A stretch of DNA of 64,000 nucleotides from Taxawa tesnikishii (nom. ined.) (GCA_030247885.1 JAPDRO010000004.1:248001-312000); one strand, 5' to 3'. Numbered from the stretch's first letter, positions 20,717 to 33,108 are shown. The notes: generated from the letters alone by a model not told the origin. Translations and numbers: made by a program.

Positions 20717-22839
20717 CTAGTACGGCGCACACTCCCTCTCCAACCAACTCATCGTCCTTTCATCCTTGGTGAAGAAACCCTTTGTCTTCTCCAAAACCTC
20801 GGCGTGGTACTCATTCAGCCACTTCTTCTCGGCCCCGCTCAGCAGCTCCACGTCGATCAATTTCCGGCAATAGGGCACCATGGTGACGTGCTCAAAGCCC
20901 AAATAAGGCTTGTCGCCGAACTGGTGCTTCGTCTTGTTTTCCCGGACCATGATGATATCTGTCGATCCGTTAGCCTCGTCTCTCCACTCTCTCCCCTCCC
21001 ACAGGCGCCGCCCTCCCCATCTGGAAACTCATCTTGGGGAAAACAACTCACTTTCTGTACGAATGCCGAAGTTCCCATCCTCGTAGTATCCAGGCTCATT
21101 ACTGATGACGTTTCCGACACTCAACGGAACCTCGGAATACTGGACCCGAGTCCCGATTCCAATCGGTCCCTCGTGCACGTTCAGGTAACTGCCCACGCCG
21201 TGTCCCGTCCCGTGTCTGTAATCTAACCCCTCGGCCCAGAGGTACTGCCGCGCCAGGCTGTCGAGCGCGTAACCCGTTGTGCCTTTGGGGAACACGGCGC
21301 GGTCGAGGGCGATGTGTCCTTGGAGAACGAGCGTGAATGTTTCCCTCTCCATGGCAGTGGGAGATCCGAAGTGCAAGGTGCGTGTCGTGTCGGTCGTGCC
21401 GTCAAGGTACTGCGCACCGGAGTCGCAGAGGTAGATGGCCGAGGGATCGATGGTGCTGCAAGCGCCGCGCTCGGGCTTGTAGTGAATCACGGCCGCATTC
21501 GGACCTGTTGACGATATCGTATCGAAGGATAGTCCGACATAGTGATCGTGTTTGGATCGAATCTGCTCGAGCTTATCCGCCGCTTCGACCTCGTCAATCT
21601 TGACGGATTGGGCAACAAGCTGGTCTTCGAGCCAGGCGAAGTATTCGATCAGTGCAGCGCCGTCGCGGATGTGGCAGTTACGCATGCCCTTGAGCTCCAC
21701 TTCATTCTTGATGGCTTTGGCGTCGCCGATCGGACTGCGAACTTCGTCGACGTTTTTCTCGCCGCCGAGGGCGACGGAGAGGGCCCAGGATGCTTTGTTA
21801 GAGATCAGGTATTTCCGCTTTTCCGTGTCGTCCAGCCCAGACTGTGATGAGGCTGAAGATTCGATATCGGAGAAGATACTCTCATAGGGACGTATAGTGA
21901 TCTCGGAAAGATGTGATTTCGCGTCCGAAGTGAGCTTTGAATCATCAATGTAGAGCGTGCTGGAAGTCGGCGTGATGACAGCGTAGGAGAAGAAGACCGG
22001 GTTGTAGGGGATGTCGTTTCCGCGGAGGTTGAACAACCAAGCAATCTCGTCCAGCATTGAGACCACAAAACCCGCGCTCTTCTTCTTGTCCAGCTCTTTC
22101 TTCAGATCTTCGATCTTCTCCTGGAACTTCTTACCGGAATACTCATGCCCAAGAACTTTGACCTTCTCGTTCGGCCGCGCCGGCTTGTCTTTGCCCCAAA
22201 CTGCGTCTGCCAGGTTCTCCTTGACGGCTACGAGGTCTTTCCCACCCTTCTTCTTGATCTTGTCTGCGAGCTTCCGGGCATCTGGGGCAGTGATTGTAGT
22301 CGGATCCACACCAACGACTTTGCCTCCCTCTGATTGCTCAGCAGTCCACTCTTGCCAGGTTGGAACGTCCTGCAGTCCCTGCTTCAGTAAAGTCCAGTTG
22401 TCGTCCAGCTGTTTCTCCGCCTGGTTGAAGTACCGTCCATCCGTAGCCAAGGACGCCTTATCCAGAGTGACGACTGCGGTGCCGGCAGACCCAGAGAAAC
22501 CGCAAATGAACTCTGCTTTTCGTCAGGATGCGTTCGCAGCATTGACACGGTCAGACTGGCCTCTTCTAGCATCAGTTGGAGCTATGTATTCAGACTGGTG
22601 GCTGTCCTCACTCGGCACAACTGCATCACATCTTGTCAGTCAGTATTTCTGCCCACACAAAGCACATGTATCGTACTGTAGATGTCTACCTTGTGCTGCT
22701 TCATCAACTCGCGCAGTCTGCCCAGACGCTCGCTCGTATGTACCGTGTCCATCTCGATTGGCGATCTGCGAACGACGGATGTGTGGAAGGATCGGATAGT
22801 TCGAAGGTCTCTCGACAGGCGGGTGAAGGTCCTGAGCAT
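20717..22839 (-). CDS. Xaa-Pro aminopeptidase P
   Basis: Exons 22839-22677, 22620-22561, 22512-21052 and 20958-20717 give 641 residues. Introns are 22676-22621, 22560-22513 (GC donor GCCAGT) and 21051-20959. This is a creatinase-fold dinuclear Mn peptidase that removes residues before proline. Ligands are the Asp pair in [17 protein letters not shown], His in [17 protein letters not shown], and Glu in [17 protein letters not shown]. Two starts are possible. The first ATG adds an Arg-rich segment ([18 protein letters not shown]) like a mitochondrial presequence. The second (22752) gives 612 residues, the usual cytosolic length. No frame break. Confidence 0.92.
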
Positions 22840-23885
22840 GGAGAGTTCGATGACAAAAGTCTAAAGAACAGGATAGGTTAGAGGCATGTGACTCCAACAA
22901 GGGCAATCCGAACAGGAAGGTACATCATTGTCACGCCAAGCATTCGGAGAAACGATGATCATCCTCCGAGATGCACCCTGTCGTGTCCTGCATTCACCCT
23001 TGTACACGATAATGAGACATGATTACACTGCTTGATTGTCAAGCGTGTTGTCTGATGCTGTTTCGTGTTGAACATCTCTACGCAGCGAGACAGCCATCAG
23101 CACTACGCCCTTTCCCATTACATTCTTCCATACTACCAATCATGGAAGAAAGAGTATGAGAGCAGGTATGACAGCGGATGAGAAACCATGGAAGCCACGA
23201 CTATGCCAATGGACGCATACTCGAAATACAGGGCTTAGGTTTTTTCCGAAAGGAAGCTTAGGAATTGCACTCGCAGCGTCTTCTGTGTAGACATCGCTGC
23301 AGAATGTAGATCCAGTGTTGTGTTCCTGGCGTGGATAGTGACCATCACTATATACCTGCCAATCCTTGGCGTCATTTAAGTGCCCGACGCGACGTTCACG
23401 CGTTCTCAGGGCGGCCAATGGCAGGGTGTCGCAGCCTAGTTTCCCTCGAAGTGAAGGTTCGAGTGTTGTTCAGAATGTCTGCCTCAACTTCTCAGCTTGT
23501 TGCTGCATCTGGTTCTCGCCCAACACAACAACGTCCCCCGGTCAGTGCTGCGACAGAGTGGCAAATCTGTACGACTGGACATCGTTTCATCGTCTTTTCA
23601 ACGCCTCAAACGCGGCCCACGCGTTCCAGGGCTCGGCTATCTATCTAATCGTCCATTTAGCGGCGATCTTCTGCCTAGACGCTCTCACAGCTAGTCCGTG
23701 CCCCTGGGGGTGGCCAAAAGGTAATCGACATTCCAGCAGTGAGTACGAATGTTCTTTCCTTCAGCTTGCTTCCAATCGCTCTTTCGTCTCAATTCCCTGT
23801 GTTTCTCAGCATCAGTCCATCGCTGTGTTCAGGAGAGAGTCTCACAAATCTGCGACCTGAGCTCAGCACGTGAAACACTCCTGCA
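22840..23885. other. Intergenic, divergent promoters of aminopeptidase P and RAD16
   Basis: About 1 kb with only unsupported short frames. Confidence 0.5.
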
Positions 23886-26800
23886 ATGGCCCGGCGAACC
23901 AGTACTCGCAACTGTATGCCTTTTTCCGACACCCATCGCTAGAACAACATATCACCTAGCCTCTGGACCATTCACTGACAATTCACGACAGTAGCCTCAC
24001 AGGGCCAGCCCCTTTCCGAGCAGTTACCTCCGCGAGCAACGAGACGCCAATCTTCCAGAGTATCCGGCACCATTCCTGCAACAACAGACAAGGCGTCATC
24101 TTCAGAATCAGACATTGACGACGGAATTGCGACACCCCCAGTCAAACCACGACTGTTGAAAGAGGTTTCCATACCAGCCATGGCTCTCGGCGTCAAGCAC
24201 ACCAGATCCGGACGCTACTCTGCAGCCAGCCCGATGTCCATCTCGGACGAAGACACACCGATGGAGTACGACACGCCAGCCACCAGCATCACCGTCACCC
24301 CAGAAGCCTCCTTGAACGGCAAAATCTCCACAAAGCGCAAGAGAAGCCGTCTGAGCGAAGAATCTCGTATGGACGACATTTCAGATGACTTTGCGTTGGC
24401 TCAGGCCTTACAAGAGGAAGAATATGCGCAAGCAGACCAGTCGGGCAAGCGCGTGAAGAAGAGTAAGGCGTCGAGCAAGACATTTGAAGTTGAGGACTCA
24501 GATGCGGAGGAGGGTGTGGAGGACTTGGAGTCGGATGACCTTTCTTCTGCCATGTCGCTGGACGGTGACGACTTCTCCATCCCGTTCAAGAAGCCAGCCG
24601 TGAAGTCTGGAAGGAAGAGCGCACCTATTTCCGTGCCGGAGACCGACGACGACGAGGATTACGAAGTCGGCTTGTCCAAGGCAAGAGCTGGGAAGAAGGC
24701 TGTCCCGGCTCGAGCGACCAACTCCCGCAAGACTGGCAAGACTGCTGGCACTCTCGAACCCACCATTTTAGACTCGGAGAGCGAGATGTCGGAGTTCATC
24801 GAGGTGGACTCTGGGGACGACTTCGCTCCAGAAGACGCATCGGTCGACCAAGATGAAGAAGATTCGGAGGATGACGCGCCATTGGCCAATCGTAGAGTGA
24901 GCGCCGTGGCAGCTGCAGATGTAATATCCATCTCTTCGGGTACGGCTGGCTCGAGCGCAGCAACACCACGCAACCCTCGATCGAAAGGATTCAGACGCCG
25001 CAGGGGCCAGCAAAATCTCCAGGACATCGACCTGGAAGAGATCATCAACGGCCAACTCCACGGGAGGAAGTACAGGGAGCGCAAGAAGCTTGAAAGAGCG
25101 CATCCGTCAATCAAGACCATGTGGGATGATCTCAAGGAGATCCCCATCATCAAGCCCGTTCAGGCCCAGCAACCTGCGTACATCAATCGGAAGCTGAAAT
25201 CGTTCCAGCTTGAAGGGCTCGATTGGATGACCAGGCAAGAAAAGACACAGTACAAGGGCGGCTTGCTGGGTGATGAGATGGGTATGGGCAAGACCATCCA
25301 GGCCGTGTCCCTCATCATGTCGGACTACCCACAGAAGCAGCCTACCCTTGTCTGCGTTCCACCTGTGGCGCTGATGCAATGGTCGAACGAGATCAATGAG
25401 TACACAGACGGAAGGTTAAATGTGCTTGTCTATCACGGTCAGAATTCTAAGGTCAAGAAGATGACCGTAAAGGATCTGAAGAAGTACGACGTCATCATGG
25501 TCTCTTACAACGGCCTAGAATCGTTGTATCGCAAAGAGACCAAGGGCTGGTCTCGTGGGGAGGACATCATCAAGGAGGACTCGCCGCTTCACGCTATCCA
25601 TTTCCACAGACTGATCCTCGACGAGGCCCACAGCATCAAGTCGCGCACAACCGGTGTTGCACGTGCTTGTTTCGCGCTCAAGGGTACCTACAAGTGGTGC
25701 TTGTCTGGTACCCCCGTCCAGAACCGCATTGGCGAGTTTTCTCTCTCCTCAGGTTCCTGGAAGTCCGACCATTCGCAGATTATTTTTGCAAGAGATGCCC
25801 TTGTTCAATGCTTCACTGGTCGCTCGACGACAAGCACATGTGTCATGCCTGCGGTCATGCTGGTATGGAGCACGTGTCTGTCTTCAATCAGGAGCTGCTC
25901 AACCCGCTTACTCAGTCGGACGACAAGAAGCAGCGCGAGAAAGCCATGGACAAGCTTCACATGATCACTGCTCGTATCATGCTGCGTCGCATGAAGCGCG
26001 ACCACACCAGCTCAATGGAACTGCCGCCCAAGGAAGTCATCGTTCACAACGAGTTCTTCGGAGAGATTGAGCGCGACTTCTCCTCCAGCATCATGACCAA
26101 CACTACCCGGCAGTTCGACACATATGTCTCACGTGGTGTCATGCTCAACAACTACGCCAACATCTTCGGTCTGATCATGCAGATGCGGCAGGTCGCCAAC
26201 CACCCTGACCTGCTTCTCAAGAAGCACGCACAAGAAGGTCAGAACGTGCTTGTCTGCAACATCTGCGACGAGCCTGCAGAAGAGGCGATCCGTTCTAAGT
26301 GCAAGCACGACTTCTGCCGCTCATGTGTCAAGAGTTATGTGCAAACTTACGAGTCGTCCGGTGGTGAAGCCGATTGTCCCCGCTGCCATATCGTAATCCA
26401 TCCCTTCCCTCTAGTTCGTCTGCATGCTAATGAACTTTCAGCCTTTGTCTATCGACTTTGATCAGCCCGATATTGAGCAAGATGAAGATGTGGTCAAGAA
26501 GAGCTCCATCATCAACCGCATCAAGATGGAGAACTGGACTTCGTCTACGAAGATCGAGATGCTGATCTATGATCTGTACAAGCTTCGTAGCAAGAAGCAG
26601 ACCCTGAAGTCTATCGTCTTCTCTCAGTTCACTTCGATGTTGCAGCTCATCGAGTGGCGTCTCCGTCGCGCGGGCTTCAACACAGTCATGCTGGATGGCA
26701 GTATGACGCCGATACAGCGTCAGCGCTCCATCGAGTACTTCATGAACAACCCCGATGTCGAAGTGTTCCTGGTGTCCCTCAAAGCTGGCGGTGTGGCGCT

Positions 26801-27118
26801 GAACCTTACTGAGGCCTCCAGAGTCTTCATCGTTGATCCGTAAGTTTACTCTTCCCCCAATGATCGCAAGACCCTGCTGACAAGCGCAGGTGGTGGAACC
26901 CAGCTGCTGAGTGGCAGAGTGCCGATCGCTGCCACCGTATCGGCCAGAAGCGTCCTTGTGTCATCACTCGGCTTTGCATTGAAGACTCTGTGGAGTCGCG
27001 TATGGTCATGCTTCAGGAGAAGAAGGCAAACATGATCAGCGGAACCATCAACAACGACAAGGTCGCCATGGAGAAGCTAACTCCTGAGGACATGCAGTTT
27101 CTCTTCCGTGGTTCCTAG
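23886..27118 (+). CDS. RAD16: DNA repair ATPase Rad16 (SNF2 family with RING), one frame break
   Basis: Exons 23886-23913, 23992-26392, 26442-26839 and 26890-27118. I chose the start from the small first exon (MARRTSTRN), because the reading frame is protein-like well before the first ATG of the long exon. The acidic, Ser-rich N terminus is followed by Walker [10 protein letters not shown] (about residue 435), LDEAHS, an inserted C3HC4 RING ([10 protein letters not shown] ... CKHDFC ... CPRCH), and motifs V-VI ([20 protein letters not shown]). Rad16 with Rad7 scans silent DNA in global-genome nucleotide excision repair and has ubiquitin-ligase function. One break, at the T run 25737-25740 inside [12 protein letters not shown]. 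One T restored gives 1018 residues. Confidence 0.93.
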
Positions 27119-27856
27119 TGCCACAGCAACCGTCTCCGCTGAGGACATCGTTGCCTTCTGCTATCACGCCAACCACATTCAGGATAATGGCGCAACCAAA
27201 CGCAACCGCAACGAAGCGGCTACACTTACCGTGGTTGCACAGCCTACCCAGGTCGCTGTTCTTTGGTCTTCGGGCATTGTCGCTATTCATCCTCCCCTGT
27301 CGTTGTCCCTCAGCAAGCTCAGAGCAACGCAGCCTTTCTGCTGTACCTTTCTTGCCTTTGCTTTTCCATAGCTTTGGCGTTGCGGGCTATCGTGTCGCTA
27401 CGTTTCTCCACCTTTTACTGTGATTACTTTGCATGATATCCCAGCATCTTAGGGCGGAAATGGCTGGTTGCATAGGAGGACATAATGAGTCAGAACGAAC
27501 GGATGCTTCGTGGTCTCTATAGAGGCTCAAAACCATAACCTTTGTCATCTCCTCATGATCGTGTGTATAGCAAATCTGTATGGATCTGTGACATGTGAAC
27601 GGACTCAACGGAACGCGTGAAGAGGCGCTTTCCCCGCTATCGGTGCTCTTTTGACTTTACCGCTTCCGATGAGCAGCTCTTCCAATCAAGTCCGAGGCTC
27701 ACGATGTGACTGTATCCGGAACTTGAGAAGACTAGCTCATCTTCCCACTACAATCCCTAATGGACACCTGAACAAAGCAGAGGCTCCTCGAAAGCTCGAT
27801 CTAGACCTATTGTCGCCAATCGACAACCGGACCAGCAAGCCTCCACCGTCCTCGCA
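27119..27856. other. Intergenic between RAD16 and CDF transporter
   Basis: 3' flank of RAD16 and promoter of the next gene. No supported feature. Confidence 0.55.
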
Positions 27857-29575
27857 ATGGACGGCGCGTCCGAATCCACCCCACCCAACTACCGCGTCGG
27901 AGGTCTGAAAGGTTTCCTACCGCTGTCAGACGAGGCTTCCATTTCAACGCGTGGTCAACATTTGCCGGCACTCATTAAGAATCGGTCTTCGACGAACATC
28001 GTTGGCTTGCAGCGGACCTACAGTGGAATTCAAAGAAGGCGGTCTTCACTTGATGGCAGCTTCACAAGGCCAAGAAGGAGCGAGGACAGCGACAGCGAAC
28101 AAGATGTCGAAGCACAGAGACCTTCGTTGGAGAGCGCGAGACAAGAGTATGATGGTGAACCACTGGATAGGCGAGTGAGCGTTCTCATGACGCCTCAAAT
28201 GCGGTCGCAGAGGTTGATTGGTAACTCAAACCCGAGGTATCGCTGGGAACAGTACTACAAGACGGAGGAACAACTCAAGAAGATGAGGAAGCCAATCAGG
28301 GAATACTATGAGCGCAACAACTATCTGATCCAGCAATATCTCTATATCGACCGCTTGCTGGACTCTTCTCTTCCGCACAACCTGATCCAGGAGTACAGCC
28401 ATCATCATGATCACCCTCAACCGCATGTTCCTCCTACCATCTGTGAAGAGCAGCCCACGCCATCGTCGTCGACTCCACCATCCCCAGAAATTCACGCCAG
28501 AACTACAGAGGAAGTCCAAGCCCTTACGGAGAACGGTAACCTAGCGAATAAGAAGATCAAGCGCACGCCTCAGGACTTGTACAGGGTGCAGGATGAGAAC
28601 ACTCCGTTACTGACCAACAAAGGGGAAGATGAGGATGATGTGCAGCCGATCATGCCCCCATATGAGCCCGAAGAAGAGACGGATAGCCAGCACGGTATTG
28701 TCACCGTAGCGATCTATATCAACATGGCGGCAAACACGGTACTACTGATCATGAAGATTATTGTCACACTCCTCACTTCCTCCGTTTCCGTTCTTGCAAG
28801 TCTGGTCGATGCGGCCCTGGACTTTCTCAGCACCGCCATCATCTGGACCACTACACGCCTGATCTCTCGCAACGACCAATACGCCTACCCCGTCGGCCGG
28901 CGGCGCCTGGAACCCCTCGGCGTGCTAGTTTTCTCCGTAATCATGATCACTTCCTTCGTGCAAGTCGCACTGGAGGGTCTGCAGAAGCTCACCGGACCCG
29001 ATCACGACCTTGTAAAACTCACCATCCCGGCGATCGCCATCATGGGCGCAACCGTTGTCATCAAACTCCTCTGCTGGTTCTGGTGTCGCCTGATCAACAA
29101 CTCCTCCGTCCAGGCATTAGCGCAAGACGCTATGACCGACGTCGTTTTCAACACCTTCTCCATCATCTTTCCCCTGATCGGCTATTACGCGCGCGTCTGG
29201 TGGCTCGATCCCCTTGGCGGTATCCTGCTTTCCCTCTACGTCATCGTCAACTGGTCTCGCACCTCGGCCTCCCACATCCGCAACTTGACCGGCGCCGCGG
29301 CATCCGCCGACGAGCGCAACGTCCTGCTCTACCTCACCATGCGCTTCGCCAAGACGATCAAGCAGATTCAGGGCCTGCAGGCGTATCATGCGGGCGATAA
29401 GCTGAATGTAGAAGTGGATATTGTGCTTGATGAGAACACGAGTCTGAGGGACTCGCATGATTTGGGTGAGAGCTTGCAGTATGTGCTTGAGAGTGTGCCG
29501 ACGGTGGATCGCGCGTTTGTGCATCAAGATTATGCGAGCTGGAATTTGCCCAGTCATATGCAGCAGCAGGTTTAG
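27857..29575 (+). CDS. Cation diffusion facilitator, Mn-type
   Basis: Single-exon gene of 572 residues. The N-terminal half is a long hydrophilic cytosolic region with Ser/Arg-rich segments and a His cluster (HHHDHPQPH). Six membrane spans follow. The metal-site motifs are DxxxD in both TM2 (VDAALDFLST, near residue 317) and TM5 (AQDAMTDVVFN, near 423), the pattern of manganese-type CDF proteins; Zn-type members carry HxxxD. A cytosolic ferredoxin-like C-terminal domain ends the protein. The likely role is proton-coupled Mn2+ export or Golgi/vacuolar loading. Metal specificity is inferred from the motif only. No frame break. Confidence 0.88.
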   Translation: MDGASESTPPNYRVGGLKGFLPLSDEASISTRGQHLPALIKNRSSTNIVGLQRTYSGIQRRRSSLDGSFTRPRRSEDSDSEQDVEAQRPSLESARQEYDGEPLDRRVSVLMTPQMRSQRLIGNSNPRYRWEQYYKTEEQLKKMRKPIREYYERNNYLIQQYLYIDRLLDSSLPHNLIQEYSHHHDHPQPHVPPTICEEQPTPSSSTPPSPEIHARTTEEVQALTENGNLANKKIKRTPQDLYRVQDENTPLLTNKGEDEDDVQPIMPPYEPEEETDSQHGIVTVAIYINMAANTVLLIMKIIVTLLTSSVSVLASLVDAALDFLSTAIIWTTTRLISRNDQYAYPVGRRRLEPLGVLVFSVIMITSFVQVALEGLQKLTGPDHDLVKLTIPAIAIMGATVVIKLLCWFWCRLINNSSVQALAQDAMTDVVFNTFSIIFPLIGYYARVWWLDPLGGILLSLYVIVNWSRTSASHIRNLTGAAASADERNVLLYLTMRFAKTIKQIQGLQAYHAGDKLNVEVDIVLDENTSLRDSHDLGESLQYVLESVPTVDRAFVHQDYASWNLPSHMQQQV

Positions 29576-30999
29576 ATGAGGTGGTAGATGGTTGAGCAGG
29601 GTGTGTAAGAAGAAGTGTGTTAGAGGGCGTTTGGCGTGTATGGTTCTGGTGATGGATGGGTGTTGGTGGGGATAACGTATGTGGATGATACCATTTGTAT
29701 TGGGCTATTGTGGTATGTTTAATTCTCACGTATTACCTATCAACCCTCTTCTCATATCCGCATCAATTGCTCTGTTCTCGTTCTGCACGAGGTGGCCATA
29801 CAGTAGGATGTCGTTATGAATGCCCGAAACTAGGGCTTGAGACTGTCCTCAACGGTCGGTTGAGCTAACTGACTGCTATCGCAACGGAACCGTATCGTCA
29901 TCTCATTTGTGGACTCGCGACGGCATCCGGAGCTCGAGCAGCGCTGAGGCCGCTTCTTCGTTGATACAACCGCTAATGCAGTGCCATGCAGGTACGTGCA
30001 CTCTCACTGTTGCTTACGTCTGGCAAAACAAGAGTGGGGTTGGCCTCCTAGACAGCCACACGGTTCCAATGACGGTATTGGCATCAGACCATCGGAGAGC
30101 ACTGTTAGACTGATTGATCAGGACAGCAATCACACTTTCGGATCTCCGATGTAGCGCGTATTTGATCGATACCCTCCCATCTTCATCCTCTTACACAATC
30201 AGTACCACTTTGCCAGCACATGTAACACCGCACGATAAACAGTTCCCTCTGAGTACATAAACTCTGTTGCAATCCGCCAACGCCAACGATCAACATAGCA
30301 TGAGCTCTCATGTATATCAAGGCCCCATCTACGAGCTTTAGTCCATCGTTTCCGGTCTGGCCATATATCGCTTACCGACATCCGCTTCGCCGGCCTTCAT
30401 GACATCCTGATAACGATCTCACCCTCTTTGGCTGTACCTACGGCGGCTTTAACCGTTCTTTCCGTTCACCGTGGGATGGACCATGGCTGTCGGGACCGTG
30501 ACGCATCCCATGAGATGTATTCATATCAAGGCGAAGGATAGAGCTCCTCTGGTATTCCCGGCAGCCTGCGCCATGGTCTGGGCTGCTTCCGCGCGTTGAT
30601 CCTCAGCAACATCCTCCTCTACTCCCATACTACTGCAGCTAACAACTTCTAAACTGTCACACTGCACATGCAATCTACCGTCACCATGAACACGAACAAG
30701 AACACTGGTCCATGCCACAAGCTGCTCTCGACAGCAATCAGTGGCCCTCCACGTGCCCATCATCGCCTTGGGAGAGCACGATGTGCTGTTGATCGGCGTC
30801 ACATATGCGCATGCGTATGATGCAAGTTCGAGGGCCTTGGCGCCTAACAACGACTACTTAAACTTCCCCCATGCGCTCCCTGGGGTTCCTTCCTGCAACC
30901 ACGTCCATATTCATAATCACACACCAAACTTCCCGAAAACGTACTATACCAACACTACATACAATTCACCACAAACATCATATCAAACACGCCATCAAC
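29576..30999. other. Intergenic, CDF 3' flank and glycine-rich gene promoter
   Basis: 1.4 kb without a supported gene. The promoter block conserved with the next paralogue lies at 30855-30894. Confidence 0.55.
30855..30894 (+). promoter_or_regulatory. Conserved promoter block of glycine-rich gene 1
   Basis: TACTTAA followed by TCCC, CTCCCT and GTTCCTTCCT. The same elements in the same order and near-identical spacing recur at 32269-32307 before glycine-rich gene 2. The TACTTAA may be the TATA-like element. Confidence 0.65.
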
Positions 31000-31793
31000 A
31001 TGGACCCAGACGACGACCGCTATTACGATCCCGACTACCGTTCAATGACCCACGGGCTGAGAGCGGGCCAGAACCCCTGGAAGGCCTCAACGGCGCAGAT
31101 CCCTTGGGCCGACGCAGCAACCGGCCAGGTCGCCAAGAACCTGCCCAGCGCGCTTTTGAGCGGCTTTATAACGACGTGGGCGGGGACCTCGACATCTTTC
31201 AACAGTACGGCGGCGCCCGTGAAGGCGGCAGGGGTATACGCCACACGGGGCCTGGGCAGGACTGGCACGGCGCCTTTGGAGGCGGCTGGAGAGATGGCCA
31301 ACGTGTGGGCGAGATGCAACGTCGACGCGGACGTGGCGATCGTGATGGTTTTGGTGCGCGCCGCGGGATGGACGACCACGGCGGCAACTTCGGTGGTGAT
31401 TACGACGGACTCGGCCACCGCGTGGGTGCACTGTACCAAGGCGGGCGTGATCGCCGCCGAGGTGGTATGGAAGGCGGCTTTGGGGAGATGGGCGGACGGT
31501 CTGGCGGCGGCGGCGGCGGCGGCTACGGTGGCGGTTTCAGCGACCTTGACGTTATGGACCTTCTCATCCGTGATGCGCAACGTGGTGACGGCGACGACGA
31601 CTATATCGTACGCTCGTCACTCCCGTGGTACAATGAGATACGTGGCAGGCTTGAAGGATTCGGCAGCGGCCGCGGAGGACGACGTGGAGAACATGGCATG
31701 GGCCATCACGGTGGTGGTGTGAGAACCCGTGAGGGAGCGTTCGGAGGTCCAGATGCCAGAGACGATGATGGCTGGTGGGATGATGCGTATTGA
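31000..31793 (+). CDS. Glycine/arginine-rich protein of unknown function, gene 1 (one frame break)
   Basis: I chose the ATG at 31000 for its good context and its distance from the promoter block. The reading frame moves early, near the C run 31030-31032, so that MDPDDDRYYDP continues as RLPFNDPRAESG; one base restored gives 264 residues. The rest is a low-complexity Gly/Arg/Asp protein with ERLYNDVGGDLDIFQQYGG, GGDYDGLGHR and a short folded-looking island (DLDVMDLLIRDA, SSLPWYNEIRGRL). RGG-like composition suggests RNA binding, but there is no RRM or other domain. The alternative frame that stays in register with the ATG lacks this composition. It lies next to a similar gene at 32496. Confidence 0.6.
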
Positions 31794-32495
31794 CGTCTGA
31801 GGTCTGAGAAAGTCTCGAATGGATGGGGGTTGTTTCTGATACGGGCGTCCGACTGATTTTTAGTCTGCCAGCATGTATACCATGCCTGATCAGCTAATCG
31901 AAATGACACCATGATCTTACTGCAAGCCTGCGCCACCGTCGTAAAGGCTCTTTTGTTGTAAGATCGAATGGCGTTGGTCTAATGACGGCACCTGCTGACA
32001 TTGCATGTAGGCACATCTTGTATAAAACCTTCGTCTCCTTTCACTTTCCGCATGTGCATCCAACCAACGCAGTGCGTGATCCGACCCAAGGTAGCTATGG
32101 CGGGGCGTGCCGAATGGCTGACACAATGCGGTTCTGTGTCAAGCAAATGCTCATGCATTGAGGAGCGGAGATCCAGTGACTTGACAACGATGCTTCTGGC
32201 AACCCACGTCAATGGGTCTGGCAGCACGCGGTCACAGCCAGGCAGCAAACGCAAGGCCTCGTCGTGGGTACTTAAGCCTCCCTTTCTCCTCCCTAGAGTT
32301 CCTTCCTACATCAACATCCCCTCCATCTCACATCCACCACTATAACCTCAACATAAAAGACTCTTCCTCTTCCTTGCACAGACACCTACGTCCCCGATCA
32401 CACGGTCACGGACGCGGACACGGACAACAATCAGACAACCCACCTCGAACCAAGTTCAACTACAACGAGGAACACTTGCACGAAATATACCAACA
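31794..32495. other. Intergenic between glycine-rich genes 1 and 2
   Basis: Contains the gene 1 3' flank with CTGCCAGCATGT at 31865-31876, also present 3' of gene 2 at 33203-33214, and the gene 2 promoter block. Confidence 0.6.
32269..32307 (+). promoter_or_regulatory. Conserved promoter block of glycine-rich gene 2
   Basis: TACTTAA, CTCCCT and GTTCCTTCCT arranged as in the gene 1 promoter (30855-30894). It lies about 190 bp upstream of the ATG. Confidence 0.65.
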
Positions 32496-33108
32496 ATGAA
32501 CTACGGCGGCGGCAACCCTTACGGAGGCGGTCTCAGAGGCGGCATGGCGGGCGGGATGGGCGGTGACCCACGCCTAGCAATGCTGATGGCTATGTCCGGC
32601 CAAGCCAGAGGCGGCAGCAGCATAGGCGGCATGGGCGGTATGAGCGCCATGAGCGGCTTGGGAGGCGTGGCAGGCGTGGGGGCGACCCGCGCTCTGGTAC
32701 GATGGCTGTAGTGGTGGGTCCAGGCGGAGATCCACGCGCCGCTCTATATCTCGGAGGAGGAGATCCACGCGCTGCCCTATATACCGGAGGCGGAGATCCA
32801 CGCGCCTCCCTATATCCCGGAGGCGGCATGGGCGGAGGTCTTGGAGGGCTCGGCGCTGCTTACGGAGGAGCAATGGGTGGTATGGGTGGCATGGGGACCG
32901 GTATGGGGGCGGTATGGGAGGCGACCCGCGCTTAGCAATGCTCGGCCAAGGTGCAGGTGGCATTGGAGGCGGTATGGGAGGCAGTATGAGAGGTGGCATG
33001 GGTGGAGGTATGGGTGGAGGTATGGGTGGAAGCCTCGGAGCATGGCGTGGTGGAGGATTTGGTGGCTTGGGATCTGGTATAGGAGGCGGCTACGGTGGAT
33101 ACTTCTAA
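32496..33108 (+). CDS. Gly/Met-rich repeat protein with GGDPR units, gene 2 (two frame breaks)
   Basis: Starts MNYGGGNPYGGG and ends GGYGGYF. GGDPR repeats appear in succession: GGDPRLAMLMAM, then three copies of GGDPRA(A/S)LY at 18-residue or shorter spacing, then GGDPRLAMLGQG. They are embedded in GGM-rich sequence. The repeats are spread over three frames that join if one G is restored at each of two G runs (32678-32682, 32905-32909). The total is then 204 residues. There is no signal peptide and no known domain. The composition resembles low-complexity structural or phase-separating proteins, but that is only an impression. Confidence 0.6.

Noticed and set aside
30871-31722. Ala/Thr-rich frame in register with the ATG at 31000
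   Set aside because: After the first dozen codons its composition is that of an out-of-frame reading of a Gly/Arg-rich gene. The +1-shifted frame is more protein-like and ends in a sensible stop.
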